Below, piece by piece: positions 32,829 through 41,381 of a DNA stretch of 64,000 nt (position 1 is the first letter of the stretch; each line of letters begins with the position of its first letter). Where the stretch lies: contig JADLAZ010000103.1 in the NCBI GenBank assembly GCA_020849725.1, positions 8,573 through 72,572 on the forward strand. The letters are read 5' to 3'. A model generated the notes under the pieces. The model was given only the letters and a program-made list of their open reading frames with translations. It ran no database searches and was not told the DNA's origin. A program made the translations under genes and the position numbers. The DNA is from Chloroflexota bacterium (GTDB lineage: Bacteria; Chloroflexota; Chloroflexia; Thermomicrobiales; JADLAZ01).

Positions 32829-34487
32829 ATGACCGCCGCGGCGCCGCTCCCCGACGCCGAGCGCCCGGATGGGGCGGCCCCGACCGATATTCATGCCGAC
32901 CACGCCGCGGCGGCGCTGCTGGCGGTGGCCGGCGCCGGTCTGCTGCATCTGCTGAGCGTCCTCGGGCGCGTCTTCGTGCCGGCCTGGCCGGCGTCGCCAC
33001 TGCTGCCGCTCGTCGGCGCTATCGTCACGCTGATCGCCTTCTACCGGCACCGCTGGACGCGCCTGTTCCGGCCCTTCGGCAGCCGCGTGCCGATCTACCT
33101 TGCCGAGCTGATCCTGCTGCTGGTGCTGACGCGGCTGGCGTCGCTGGCGCTGGCGCCGGGCGAATTGCTGGCGCGGGCGCCGCGCTGGTGGATGGAACCG
33201 TTCTCTATCTTCGACCTGGTCTTTGTGATCGACGCTCTGTTCGTCGCTGGCGCGTGGCTGCTGGGCCACACCGCCGGCTCGGCCGTCGATCAGCTGCACC
33301 TGCAGCCGGGTGAGGCGCCACCGCCACGCGGCACAGCTGACTACGCCCAGTGGGAGCGCTCGCAGGCGGCATTCGACCATCGCGGCGCGCAGCGCCAACT
33401 CGCCAACCTGGTCATCGGCGGCGTGGCGGTCGTCGTCGTGGCGCTGGCGCTGATCAGTCTCGGGCCGCCCGCGCCGGGGGTGCTGACCGAGGCGCTCATC
33501 GCCGCCGGCTTGACGCTCGCCAGTGGTCTGCTGCTGCTGGGCTGGGCACAGGTGACGGTGCTCGACACGCTCTGGCGGCTGGAGGGACTGGTCGCACCGC
33601 CGCTGCTGCGCGGCCGCTGGGCCGGCTGGCTGCTGACCGTCGTCGTCGTCGTGGCGGTGCTGGCGCTGCTGCTGCCGCGCACCTACGCCGTCGATCCGCT
33701 GGCGCTGCTCTTCTGGCTCCTGGCCGTGCTGACCGGCCTGTTCCAACTGCTGCTGTTCATGATCATGCTGCCCTTCATCTGGCTGGCGTCGCTGCTGGGC
33801 ATCAGCAGCAGCGGGGGCGGTGGGGTCACGCCGCCGCCGGTGCTGCCGGCGGCCGAGCGCGCCGACACGGACTGGTCGCTGCTAGAGACGCTCAAGTCGT
33901 TCGGCTTCTGGCTGGCGACGGCGGCTCTGACTGTCTACGCCGTGAGGACGCTCTACCAGTCGCGCTGGGGTCTCATGCGCTTCCTGCCGCGAATTGCCCT
34001 GTGGAGCTGGCTGGGGCAGTGGTGGCAGGCGCTGCTGGGCGGATTGCGCGAGCGGGCCGGCACGCTGGCGGCGCTCATCCGCGCCAGTGCTGGCGGGCGC
34101 GGCCTCGTTGCGGCGCTGCGGCGGCCGAGTCGTCCGCCGCGGCCGACCGACCCGCGCGGCCTGGTTCAGTTCCTGTATCTGTCGCTGATCGAGCGGGCCG
34201 GGCGCCGCGGCCTGCCGCGCCGGCGCGGCATGACCGCCGCCGAGTACAGCCGCTTCCTGGCGACGCGCTTGAGCGCCGACTCGCCGCCCGGCGCGGCGAC
34301 GACCGATGGCAGCCAGCCGACGGCGGTGGCGGCGCTGGACACACTGACCGCCGCCTTCCTTGAGGCGCGCTACAGCCGGCACCCGGTCGGCGAGGGCGAG
34401 GTCGGCCGGGCGCGTCGGGCGCTGCAGCGGTTGCTGGCGCTGATCCGTCAGCGGCAGGCGCGCGCGCGCCTGCCCGATCGGCAGTAG
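32829..34487 (+). CDS. Polytopic membrane protein with C-terminal DUF4129
   Basis: The 552-residue protein has about nine membrane segments spread over residues 20-385 and a soluble C-terminal DUF4129 domain (about 430-545: LVQFLYLSLIERAGRRGLPR, GMTAAEYSRFL, AFLEARYSRHPV). DUF4129 usually forms the tail of membrane transglutaminase-like proteins; the transglutaminase core is missing here. A glycine/serine-rich loop (SSSGGGGVTPPP) separates helices. The gene follows the DUF58 gene and is probably its functional partner at the membrane. Confidence 0.8.
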   Translation: MTAAAPLPDAERPDGAAPTDIHADHAAAALLAVAGAGLLHLLSVLGRVFVPAWPASPLLPLVGAIVTLIAFYRHRWTRLFRPFGSRVPIYLAELILLLVLTRLASLALAPGELLARAPRWWMEPFSIFDLVFVIDALFVAGAWLLGHTAGSAVDQLHLQPGEAPPPRGTADYAQWERSQAAFDHRGAQRQLANLVIGGVAVVVVALALISLGPPAPGVLTEALIAAGLTLASGLLLLGWAQVTVLDTLWRLEGLVAPPLLRGRWAGWLLTVVVVVAVLALLLPRTYAVDPLALLFWLLAVLTGLFQLLLFMIMLPFIWLASLLGISSSGGGGVTPPPVLPAAERADTDWSLLETLKSFGFWLATAALTVYAVRTLYQSRWGLMRFLPRIALWSWLGQWWQALLGGLRERAGTLAALIRASAGGRGLVAALRRPSRPPRPTDPRGLVQFLYLSLIERAGRRGLPRRRGMTAAEYSRFLATRLSADSPPGAATTDGSQPTAVAALDTLTAAFLEARYSRHPVGEGEVGRARRALQRLLALIRQRQARARLPDRQ

Positions 34488-34502
34488 CGCGCCACGCGGG
34501 CC

Positions 34503-35360
34503 TCACGTGCCGGTCGGCACGACCTCGATGCGCACAGAGGTGGAGGTGCCGATCATCAGCCGCGGGTCGGTCGTATCGAGCGCGATCCGCACCGGCACGA
34601 GTTGCGTCACGTGGGTGAAGTTGCCGGAGAAGTTCTGCTGAGGCAACAACGAGAAGGTGGCGGCGCTGGCTGGCGTGATCGCCACCACCCGGCCGGGCAT
34701 GTCGATCGCCAGCGAATCGACGGTGACGGTCGCTGGCTGACCCAGCTGGATGCGCCGGATCTGGGTTTCCTCGATGTTGGCGGTCACCCACAGTTGCGTG
34801 GGGTCGACCAGTGTCAACAGGGCATGGCCGGCGGGCACGGTATCACCGGCGGCGGCGCCGCGCGCGATGACGACGCCGCTGATCGGCGCCCGCACCTCGA
34901 TCAAGCTGTCGGAAGTGGCGCGGTACTCCAGGCGCGGCACGCCGCTGCTGGTAGTTCCGACCGGCACCGGCACTTGCAGAACGGCAACGACGGCATCGCG
35001 CTCGACTCGCTCACCGATGTCGTAGCGGATGCTGACGACGCGGCCAGCAGTAGGGCCGCCGACCTGGGTCAGCCGGCCGGCGATTTGCGCATTGTTGGTG
35101 GCGACGAAGTGCGTGCTGTCGTACCAGAAACGATAGGCGGCCAGGCCACCCGCGATGAGCGCGATGGCGGTGACGACGACAATGGCCGCCAGCCGCGCCT
35201 GGCCCAGACGGCGGCGCGGCGCGGCCGGTGGCGCCGGGCTGGCAGCGGGCGGGGCATCGCCGGCCGCGCCCGCCTGACTCGGGCCGGACTGACCGGCGCC
35301 ATTCGCGCCCGGCTGGCCGGTGCGCGCCGGTGCGCTGGTTCGCTCGGCCGTGTCGGTCAT
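34503..35360 (-). CDS. HlyD/EmrA-like membrane fusion protein (orphan)
   Basis: The 285-residue protein has a Pro/Ala/Gly-rich cytoplasmic start (1-55), one membrane helix (LAAIVVVTAIALIAGGLAAY), a biotinyl-lipoyl-like domain split into two halves (TNNAQIAGRLTQVGGPTAGR and VRAPISGVVIARG) and a beta-barrel with ANIEETQIRRIQLGQ. The coiled-coil hairpin between the lipoyl halves is very short, as expected where no long periplasm has to be spanned. Normally such adaptors are next to an MFS or ABC exporter; none is adjacent (the DHA2 MFS is at 18284-19690). ATG 35360 has GGAGGCGACT before it. Confidence 0.82.
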   Translation of the reverse strand: MTDTAERTSAPARTGQPGANGAGQSGPSQAGAAGDAPPAASPAPPAAPRRRLGQARLAAIVVVTAIALIAGGLAAYRFWYDSTHFVATNNAQIAGRLTQVGGPTAGRVVSIRYDIGERVERDAVVAVLQVPVPVGTTSSGVPRLEYRATSDSLIEVRAPISGVVIARGAAAGDTVPAGHALLTLVDPTQLWVTANIEETQIRRIQLGQPATVTVDSLAIDMPGRVVAITPASAATFSLLPQQNFSGNFTHVTQLVPVRIALDTTDPRLMIGTSTSVRIEVVPTGT

Positions 35361-35457
35361 AGTCGCCTCCCGCCGTCGTTGCTGTTCGATTGGATGGGAG
35401 CGCCCTGCCTCGTGGACGCCCACCCCGTACCCGAGCACTAGTTGCTTCGGATGATCC

Positions 35458-35487
35458 GTAGTATTCGCGTTTTTGTGCGTCTGTCAA
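35458..35487 (-). promoter_or_regulatory. Putative promoter for the HlyD-like gene
   Basis: On the minus strand a perfect TTGACA (35487-35482) is followed after 18 bp by TACTAC (35463-35458), about 100 bp before the start at 35360. Confidence 0.38.
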
Positions 35488-35589
35488 CCGGGAACACTGC
35501 CGGTGAGTGTCGGACCGCCGGCTCCCAGTGCCGCGGAACGCAGAACACGGAGGCGCTCCCTTTGGCTCGCCGCCGCGGCCGTGCCGCGC

Positions 35590-35618
35590 TTGCGTCGGCC
35601 CGCGCCGTGTGCTAGGAT
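35590..35618 (+). promoter_or_regulatory. Promoter of tRNA-Asn
   Basis: TTGCGT (35590-35595), 17-bp spacer, TAGGAT (35613-35618) with TGC directly before it (extended -10). Transcription would start about 12 bp before the mature tRNA. Confidence 0.5.
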
Positions 35619-35636
35619 CGCCGGTGGTGGCTCCGT

Positions 35637-35708
35637 TCCGCGATAGCTCAACGGTAGAGCGGGCGGCTGTTAACCGCTAGGTTCGAGGTTCGAATCCTCG
35701 TCGCGGAG
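35637..35708 (+). tRNA. tRNA-Asn (anticodon GTT)
   Basis: The 72-nt gene folds as a full cloverleaf: acceptor TCCGCGA with TCGCGGA, D stem GCTC/GAGC, anticodon stem GGCGG/CCGCT (one G-T pair) with loop CTGTTAA giving anticodon GTT, variable loop AGGTT, and T arm CGAGG-TTCGAAT-CCTCG. The discriminator base is G. CCA is not encoded. It is a single tRNA gene with its own promoter and terminator. Confidence 0.97.
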
Positions 35709-35717
35709 TTCCACGGA

Positions 35718-35744
35718 CCGGAGAGGGCGCTCTCCGGTTTTTTT
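35718..35744 (+). terminator. Intrinsic terminator after tRNA-Asn
   Basis: CCGGAGAG pairs with CTCTCCGG around a GGCG loop and is followed by seven T residues. It lies 10 bp after the tRNA. Confidence 0.93.
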
Positions 35745-35766
35745 CGTGCCTGCCGCGGGGCGGTAG

Positions 35767-35775
35767 TGCTATACT
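35767..35775 (+). promoter_or_regulatory. Extended -10 promoter for nuoEF
   Basis: TGCTATACT just after the tRNA terminator and about 60 bp before the nuoE start. No convincing -35 is seen. Confidence 0.5.
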
Positions 35776-35836
35776 CGGGACGGTTGCGAGCTTTTTCACG
35801 AGGCCGCGAGGCCCGAGCGTGAGGCGGTAGACAGGG

Positions 35837-36382
35837 ATGGTCCAAAGCTCCTTTCATGTGCCGGCGACCTACGACATCGACCTCGATCACGTCCGCACGC
35901 TGCTGGCCCAGGAGATGCCCTATGAGGACCAGCACGAGGCGCACGAGTTGATCCTCGGGTCGCTGCTGCTGGTGCAGGAGCACTACGGCTGGGTATCGCG
36001 GCCGTCGGCGCAGATCGTCGCCCAGCACCTGCGCGTCCCGTCCGCTCGTGTTTACGAGTTGCTCACCTTCTACGGCGACTTCCGGCTCGTGCCACCTGGC
36101 GAGCACCGCATCCAGGTCTGCAACGGTACTGCCTGCTTCGCGCTTGGCACGCCTGACGTGCAGCGCGCGATCGAATTGCGCTACGGCATCGCGAACGGTG
36201 AAACCACCCGCGACGGAGCGTTGACCTTCGATCTCGTGCCGACCTGCCTCGGCGTCTGCGATCTCGGGCCGCTGGGCCTGTTCGACGGAAAGTACTATCC
36301 GAAGCTGTCGCCGGACACCGTCAACGACATCATCGAGCAGGTGGTTCAGACGCCACGCGGAGGAGAGCATCATGACGCGTGA
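35837..36382 (+). CDS. nuoE: NuoE-like [2Fe-2S] subunit
   Basis: The 181-residue protein is the thioredoxin-like 24-kDa subunit. Four Cys ligands are seen in QVCNGTACF and PTCLGVCDLGP, which bind one [2Fe-2S] cluster. With NuoF it forms an NAD(P)H-oxidising module, used in complex I and also in formate dehydrogenases and hydrogenases. No other nuo genes lie here, so it may serve another enzyme. The stop overlaps the nuoF start by 11 bp, consistent with coupled translation of the pair. Confidence 0.9.
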   Translation: MVQSSFHVPATYDIDLDHVRTLLAQEMPYEDQHEAHELILGSLLLVQEHYGWVSRPSAQIVAQHLRVPSARVYELLTFYGDFRLVPPGEHRIQVCNGTACFALGTPDVQRAIELRYGIANGETTRDGALTFDLVPTCLGVCDLGPLGLFDGKYYPKLSPDTVNDIIEQVVQTPRGGEHHDA

Positions 36383-38063
36383 GGAGTTTCAGCGCCTGCG
36401 CCAGCAACTCGTCGGCAAGTACGAGACGACCTTCAGCGGCGAGCAACCGCTGCTGATCGTCAATGTCGGCGAATGCACCATCGCCAAGGGTGTCCGCGCG
36501 CTGATTGCCCAGGCGCAGGCCGAGGTCGCGCGGCGCGGAGCCGATTTCACGATCAAGCAGGTCGGTTGTGACGGTATGTGCTACGCCGAGCCGCTGGTGC
36601 ACGTCAAGCGCCAGGGGCAGCCACGCATCACCTATGGCAACGTCACACCGGAGACGCTCAAGACGATCATTGAGCAGTCGTTGCTCGGTGACGACCCGCT
36701 GCCGAAGCTGGCGCTGTATACCGACGCCGACGAGCCGTGGCAGGACATTCCACCCCAGCGGTCGCTCTCCTTCTGGGAAAAGCAGAAGCGGATCGTCCTG
36801 GAGCATATCGGACTGATCGATCCGGAGAGTGTCCAGGACTACATTGGGCGCGGTGGCTACGCGGCCTGGGAGAAGGCGCTGTTCGACCTGACGCCGGAGC
36901 AGATCATCGAGGAGATGAAGACCGCCAACGTGCGCGGTCGCGGCGGCGCTGCTTTCAACGCCGGCATCAAGTGGGAGTCGGGCCGCGCCACCCAGAACTG
37001 GCCGAAGTATTTCATCTGCAACGGCCACGAGGGCGAACCGAATGTCTTCAAAGATCGCAAGATCATGGAGAGCGATCCCCACCGAGTGATCGAAGGCATC
37101 ATCATCGGCGCCTACTGCCTCGGCACGCCCAACGCGTTCATCTACATCGGCGCTGAGTTCCCGCTGGCCATCGCCCGCATCAAGTACGCCATCAAGGAGG
37201 CCGAGGCGTTGGGCCTGCTCGGCGACAACGTCCTGGGCACGGGCTACTCGGTGCGGCTCAAGGTGCGCGTCGGCGGCGGCGGCTACATCGCCGGCGAAGG
37301 CTCGGCGCAGATGTACTCGATCATCGGCCAGCGGGCGATGCCGCGCACCAAGCCGCCGCGGTCGGTCGAGTACGGCATGTGGGGTAAGCCGACAGTGCTC
37401 AACAATGTCGAGACGCTGTCGAATGTGCCGGCGGTCGTCCTCAACGGCGGCGCGTGGTACGCGGCGATGGGCACCAAGGACAGCCCCGGCACGAAAGTCT
37501 TTTCCATGTCCGGTCGCATCAAGCAGCCCGGCGTCAGCGAGTTGGAGTTCGGTCCGCCGCTGCGCTACCTGCTCGACGGCGTCAGCGGTGGCATGCAGGA
37601 TGGCTACCAGTTCAAGGCTATTCAGACCGGCGGTCCGTCGGGCGGCTGCATCGGCGAGCCGGACCTGGACCTGGCGCTCGACTACACGGCGTTGGAGACG
37701 GTCGGCGGCATGATTGGCTCGGGCGGCTACGTCGTCTTCGACCACAGCAACGACGCCGTCGAGCTGTCGCGCTATTTCATGGAGTTCAACCGGCTCGAGT
37801 CGTGCGGCAAGTGCACACCCTGCCGGCTGGGCACCAAGGCGATGCTGGAGGTTTTGGAGCGCATCCAGCGTGGTGAGGGCCGCGCGGATGATCTGGAGAC
37901 GCTGGACTACGCCAGCAAGGAAGTGATCGAGCTATCGCTGTGCGGCCTGGGCCAGACGGCTCCGATCCCCCACCTGAATCTCGTCAGATACTTTCGCTCC
38001 GAGTTCGAGGCCAAGATCCGCGCCGCCAACCCGCCGTTGTCGCTGGCACTTAGCGCCGACTGA
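36372..38063 (+). CDS. nuoF: NuoF-like NADH/FMN/[4Fe-4S] subunit with N-terminal ferredoxin-fold domain
   Basis: The 563-residue protein has an N-terminal thioredoxin-like domain (about 1-105; Cys35, Cys66 and Cys70 seen, in VGEC and VGCDGMCYAEP). The NuoF core follows: NVRGRGGAAFNAGIKW and NGHEGEPNVFKDRKIMESDP for NADH and FMN binding, and ESCGKCTPCRLG with a later CGLGQTAPIP for the [4Fe-4S] cluster N3. The extra N-terminal domain is typical of NuoF-like subunits of hydrogenases and formate dehydrogenases (HndC, HymB types) more than of E. coli complex I NuoF. No catalytic partner gene is adjacent. It should pass electrons between NAD(P)H and an unidentified partner. Confidence 0.9.
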   Translation: MTREEFQRLRQQLVGKYETTFSGEQPLLIVNVGECTIAKGVRALIAQAQAEVARRGADFTIKQVGCDGMCYAEPLVHVKRQGQPRITYGNVTPETLKTIIEQSLLGDDPLPKLALYTDADEPWQDIPPQRSLSFWEKQKRIVLEHIGLIDPESVQDYIGRGGYAAWEKALFDLTPEQIIEEMKTANVRGRGGAAFNAGIKWESGRATQNWPKYFICNGHEGEPNVFKDRKIMESDPHRVIEGIIIGAYCLGTPNAFIYIGAEFPLAIARIKYAIKEAEALGLLGDNVLGTGYSVRLKVRVGGGGYIAGEGSAQMYSIIGQRAMPRTKPPRSVEYGMWGKPTVLNNVETLSNVPAVVLNGGAWYAAMGTKDSPGTKVFSMSGRIKQPGVSELEFGPPLRYLLDGVSGGMQDGYQFKAIQTGGPSGGCIGEPDLDLALDYTALETVGGMIGSGGYVVFDHSNDAVELSRYFMEFNRLESCGKCTPCRLGTKAMLEVLERIQRGEGRADDLETLDYASKEVIELSLCGLGQTAPIPHLNLVRYFRSEFEAKIRAANPPLSLALSAD

Positions 38064-38235
38064 CGCAGCCGCGCACCAGTGTGATCGCGGGGCTGGCTGG
38101 CCATTCGGCCGGCCGGTCGCTGGTCGCTTCACCGCCACGGGCGCGGCCAACCGACCGACGTCGCGGCTGGCGCGCACGCCTATGCTGGCGATGTGGCCGG
38201 GTGGATCGCGACCCACCCCGGCGGAGGCGACGGCG

Positions 38236-38451
38236 ATGGACTGGCAGACGTTCACCCTGATGGACCTGGCGCGCGAGCGCGACGACCGGCGCATGGCCGA
38301 ACACGGCCCGGAGCGCCCGACCTATGCGGCATCCGACTACGAGGTAGCGGCGGTGACCGTCTTCCCGCCGCTGGGCGCGGCCGGCGACTGGCGCCGCCGC
38401 GTGACGCGGGTGCTGGACCGGCGCTTGCAGGCAGGTTTGCTCGCCCGCTAG
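38236..38451 (+). CDS. Small hypothetical protein
   Basis: The 71-residue frame starts at an ATG preceded by GGAGGCGACGGCG. It is hydrophilic, with Arg/Glu-rich MDLARERDDRRMAEHGPER near the start and basic residues near the end, and has no membrane segment or Cys pairs. It lies 172 bp after nuoF and ends 5 bp before the stop of the convergent Hsp70-like gene. I do not recognise a family; it could be a real small protein or a chance frame. Confidence 0.45.
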   Translation: MDWQTFTLMDLARERDDRRMAEHGPERPTYAASDYEVAAVTVFPPLGAAGDWRRRVTRVLDRRLQAGLLAR

Positions 38452-38456
38452 CCCGC

Positions 38457-39833
38457 TCAGGTCATGACCGCGCCGCTGGCCCGGAGTTGGTCGAGCAGGC
38501 GTGGCTCGGCGGCGGCGATCGCCAGTCCGGCGGCGACGCCGGTGAAGGCGTCCATCTCGTAGAGCCGCTCCTCGCCAAAGGTCGCTGCCAGCATGGCACG
38601 GTAGCTGGCGATGTGCGACGAGCCGCCGGTGCGCAAGACGACATCGACGTCGCTGGGGCGCAGGTCGGCGCTCACCAACGCCCGATCGACGCAAGCGCCG
38701 ACGGCGCGGATGTCCGGGCCGATCAGGGCGTCAAACTGGAGGCGGGTGAGTGGCTGTACGAGGCGGATCTCCGGCACGTTCAGCGTGATCATGACCTTCG
38801 CCTCACGGCTGAGGCTGACCTTCGCCCGCTCGACCGCCTCGTACAGCGGCAGGCCATAGTTCTGCCGCACCAGTGCTTGCAGCGCCCGCAGCTCGCGCGG
38901 CTGATCGCCGGTGCGCACGGCTTCCTCGATGATCTTGAGGTAGCGGGGCTGGTTCAGCTCGACGATGCTCTGCCACTCGGCCAGCCGCGCCAGCAGCATC
39001 GCCGGCAGCGGCAGACGCCGCGGTCCGAACGTCGCCTCCTGGCCGAAGTGGCCAAGCAGCTTGCCCATGACGACGCGCCGGTCGATGACGTCGCCACCGA
39101 TGGGCACACCGTCGGTTGCCAGCACGCGCACCCTTCCACCCGGTGCAGCGTGCAGGACGGTGATGTCGAATGTGCCGCCGCCGAAGTCCAGCACGAGCAG
39201 GCGCTGCTCGCGCCTTATAGATGTCGTGTAGGCCAGCGCGGCGGCGGTTGGCTCGGGCAGGAATTCGAGCGGCGGTAGATCGGCCAGCGCGCAGGCCTGG
39301 CGCATGCGCTCGATCGCCAGATCGTCCAGCCCGGGCGTCTCGCTGTAGTGGACCGGCCGGCCGACGACCAGGCCGGCCAGCGGCGCGCTCAGCCACGCCT
39401 CGGAGCGCCGCTTGATCAGGCGCAGCATGACCGCGATCAGTGCCTCCAGCGAGTAGCGTGTGCCAAAGACGCTCGTCTCGATGAAGGCGCCGTCGGCCAG
39501 GTGCGCCTTGAGCGACTGGAACAGGCGGCCGGGCGTATTGGCATCGACCTGGGTGAACAGCGGCTGATCGATCTCGCCGACATCAGCAAAGGTGACGATG
39601 GTGTGGCCGATGTACTGCCAGCGATAGTCGATCAGCCGGCCGACATTGCCTTCGGTAAAGCGGTCGATCGCCTCGCGGCCGGCAAACGGTGCGCCGTCGC
39701 GGGTGATGAACAATGCCGAGCGCATGATCGTCGGCGTGCGACTGACCGGGTCGAGGTCGATCAGGCGCACCCGGCTGCCATCGTAGACACCGGCGCTGGT
39801 GTTGGTCGTGCCCCAGTCGAGTCCGACGCGCAT
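38457..39833 (-). CDS. YegD-like Hsp70-family protein lacking a substrate-binding domain
   Basis: The 458-residue protein has the Hsp70/actin ATPase core only: phosphate-1 loop VGLDWGTTNTS, connect-1 FLPEPTAAALAYT, phosphate-2 VLDFGGGTFDITVL, and adenosine motif VVLRTGGSSHIAS. At this length it resembles YegD and lacks the peptide-binding half of DnaK. Its client or role is unknown. No DnaJ or GrpE is close. It diverges from the YcaQ-like gene across a 171-bp gap. Confidence 0.88.
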   Translation of the reverse strand: MRVGLDWGTTNTSAGVYDGSRVRLIDLDPVSRTPTIMRSALFITRDGAPFAGREAIDRFTEGNVGRLIDYRWQYIGHTIVTFADVGEIDQPLFTQVDANTPGRLFQSLKAHLADGAFIETSVFGTRYSLEALIAVMLRLIKRRSEAWLSAPLAGLVVGRPVHYSETPGLDDLAIERMRQACALADLPPLEFLPEPTAAALAYTTSIRREQRLLVLDFGGGTFDITVLHAAPGGRVRVLATDGVPIGGDVIDRRVVMGKLLGHFGQEATFGPRRLPLPAMLLARLAEWQSIVELNQPRYLKIIEEAVRTGDQPRELRALQALVRQNYGLPLYEAVERAKVSLSREAKVMITLNVPEIRLVQPLTRLQFDALIGPDIRAVGACVDRALVSADLRPSDVDVVLRTGGSSHIASYRAMLAATFGEERLYEMDAFTGVAAGLAIAAAEPRLLDQLRASGAVMT

Positions 39834-40004
39834 GGAGCTAGCCTCCAGTCGTCAGTAGCCAGTGGCCCAGTGGCCATCGGGGATAGCCCCATCCGCGGAC
39901 GGAATCGTTACTGTACCAGCCAGCCTGAGACTGGGCCAGGGCGAACGAATGATCTATACTGGTTGCGTGTTGTCAGCGTCGATCGATCAGGAGAGGCCGC
40001 CCGC

Positions 40005-41243
40005 GTGAGCAACGCCGCTACGGTTCGAACCCTCAGCCCCACCGTTGCCCGCCGGCTGGCGATCGCGCGGCAGCGCCTGGCTGGCCCGCGGCCTGCGCCC
40101 ACGCCCGATGACGTCCTCGGCCTGGTGCGGGCACTCGGCTGCCTCCAGCTGGATCCGATCAGCACCGTTGCCCGCAGCCATCATCTGGTGCTGTACAGCC
40201 GCCTTGGCCCTGGCGCGCCGCGCCTGGTCGACGACCTGCTGGAGCGCGAGCGCCGGCTGTTCGAGTACTGGGCGCACGCGGCGTCGATCGTGCTGATCGA
40301 GGACTACCAGTTGCACCAGCCGATGATGACCGCCTATGCCACCGGCGACTCGGCCTATCACCAGCGCGTGCGCGCCTGGCTGGCCGACAATGCGGCGCTG
40401 CGCGAGCATGTGCTGGGCCGCCTGCGCGACGACGGGCCGCTACTGTCGCGGCAGTTCGAGCCGGACGAGCGCCGCCCGTGGATTTCTAGTGGCTGGAGTT
40501 CCGGGCGTACCGTCAGCCGGATGCTGGACTATCTGTGGCTGAGCGGCGAGATCCTCGTTGCCGGCCGGCAGGGTGGCCAGAAGCGGTGGGATCTGGCCGA
40601 GCGGGTGCTGCCGCCGGACACGCCGCGCGCACCGCTGCCGAGCCGCGAGGTCGTGCGGCGCGCGGCCGAGCGTGCGCTGCGGGCGCTCGGCGTGGCACGC
40701 CCGGACCACATCAGCCGGCACTTCATTCGCGGGCGCTACCCCGGCCTGGCGGCGGTCCTGCGCGACCTGGCCGCCGAGGGGCGGCTCCTGCCCGTCGACG
40801 TGCGAGACGACGGCACACGTCTGCCCGGCCAATGGTACATCCATGCCGATGATCTGGAGTTGGCGGAGCGGCTGGCCGGGCCGGACTGGCAGCCGCGGAC
40901 AGCGCTGCTGTCGCCGTTCGATAACCTCATCTGCGACCGGGCGCGCACGGAGTTGCTGTTCGACTTCCGCTACCGGATCGAGATTTACACGCCGGCCGCG
41001 CGCCGCGAGTACGGCTACTACGTGCTGCCCGTGCTGCACGGCGACCAGTTGATCGGCCGCATCGACCCGGTGTTCGATCGCCGCCAGGCGCGGCTGACGG
41101 TCAACAGCATCTTCACCGAGCCGGCCGCGCCGGCCGACGCGGCGGCGGCCATCACCGCTGCGATCGAGGACCTGGCCGCCTGCCTGGGGGCGCGCACGAT
41201 CGACTATCCATCCGGCTGGGCACGCCCTGAGGAGAGCCACTGA
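40005..41243 (+). CDS. YcaQ/AlkZ-family winged-helix DNA glycosylase
   Basis: The 412-residue protein is of the HTH_42 family. It has the catalytic Q-x-D motif in CLQLDPIS (Gln48, Asp50), plus HHLVLYSRLG, YWAHAASI, SPFDNLICDRART and YGYYVLPVLHGDQLIGRIDP. Members remove DNA interstrand crosslinks or alkylated bases and cluster with detoxification or natural-product genes. GTG 40005 is preceded by AGGAGAGG. A TATACT at 39955-39960 may be its -10. Confidence 0.88.
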   Translation: MSNAATVRTLSPTVARRLAIARQRLAGPRPAPTPDDVLGLVRALGCLQLDPISTVARSHHLVLYSRLGPGAPRLVDDLLERERRLFEYWAHAASIVLIEDYQLHQPMMTAYATGDSAYHQRVRAWLADNAALREHVLGRLRDDGPLLSRQFEPDERRPWISSGWSSGRTVSRMLDYLWLSGEILVAGRQGGQKRWDLAERVLPPDTPRAPLPSREVVRRAAERALRALGVARPDHISRHFIRGRYPGLAAVLRDLAAEGRLLPVDVRDDGTRLPGQWYIHADDLELAERLAGPDWQPRTALLSPFDNLICDRARTELLFDFRYRIEIYTPAARREYGYYVLPVLHGDQLIGRIDPVFDRRQARLTVNSIFTEPAAPADAAAAITAAIEDLAACLGARTIDYPSGWARPEESH

Positions 41244-41271
41244 AGGTGGGGCGGGTGATCTCCCGTGCCGG

Positions 41272-41300
41272 TCCACCTCATCCACCCTGTCCACTCCACC
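41272..41300. repeat. Degenerate 9-bp-period TCCACC repeat
   Basis: TCCACC units start at 41272, 41281, 41290 (TCCAC) and 41295. A segment of 23 bp matches 20 positions of a repeat embedded in the glycosyltransferase gene at 46165-46187. It lies in the 139-bp gap between convergent genes. Confidence 0.5.
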
Positions 41301-41381
41301 GTGGTCCGGGGTGACGCGTAGACGCGGACGATCGAGCCGATGCCACACCCAGCACCAGGCAGGCCCAGGAACTGTGCCGGC

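Noticed and set aside
35837..38063. Start of a complex I operon
   Set aside because: Only E and F subunits are present; the next genes are a small hypothetical and an Hsp70-like gene.
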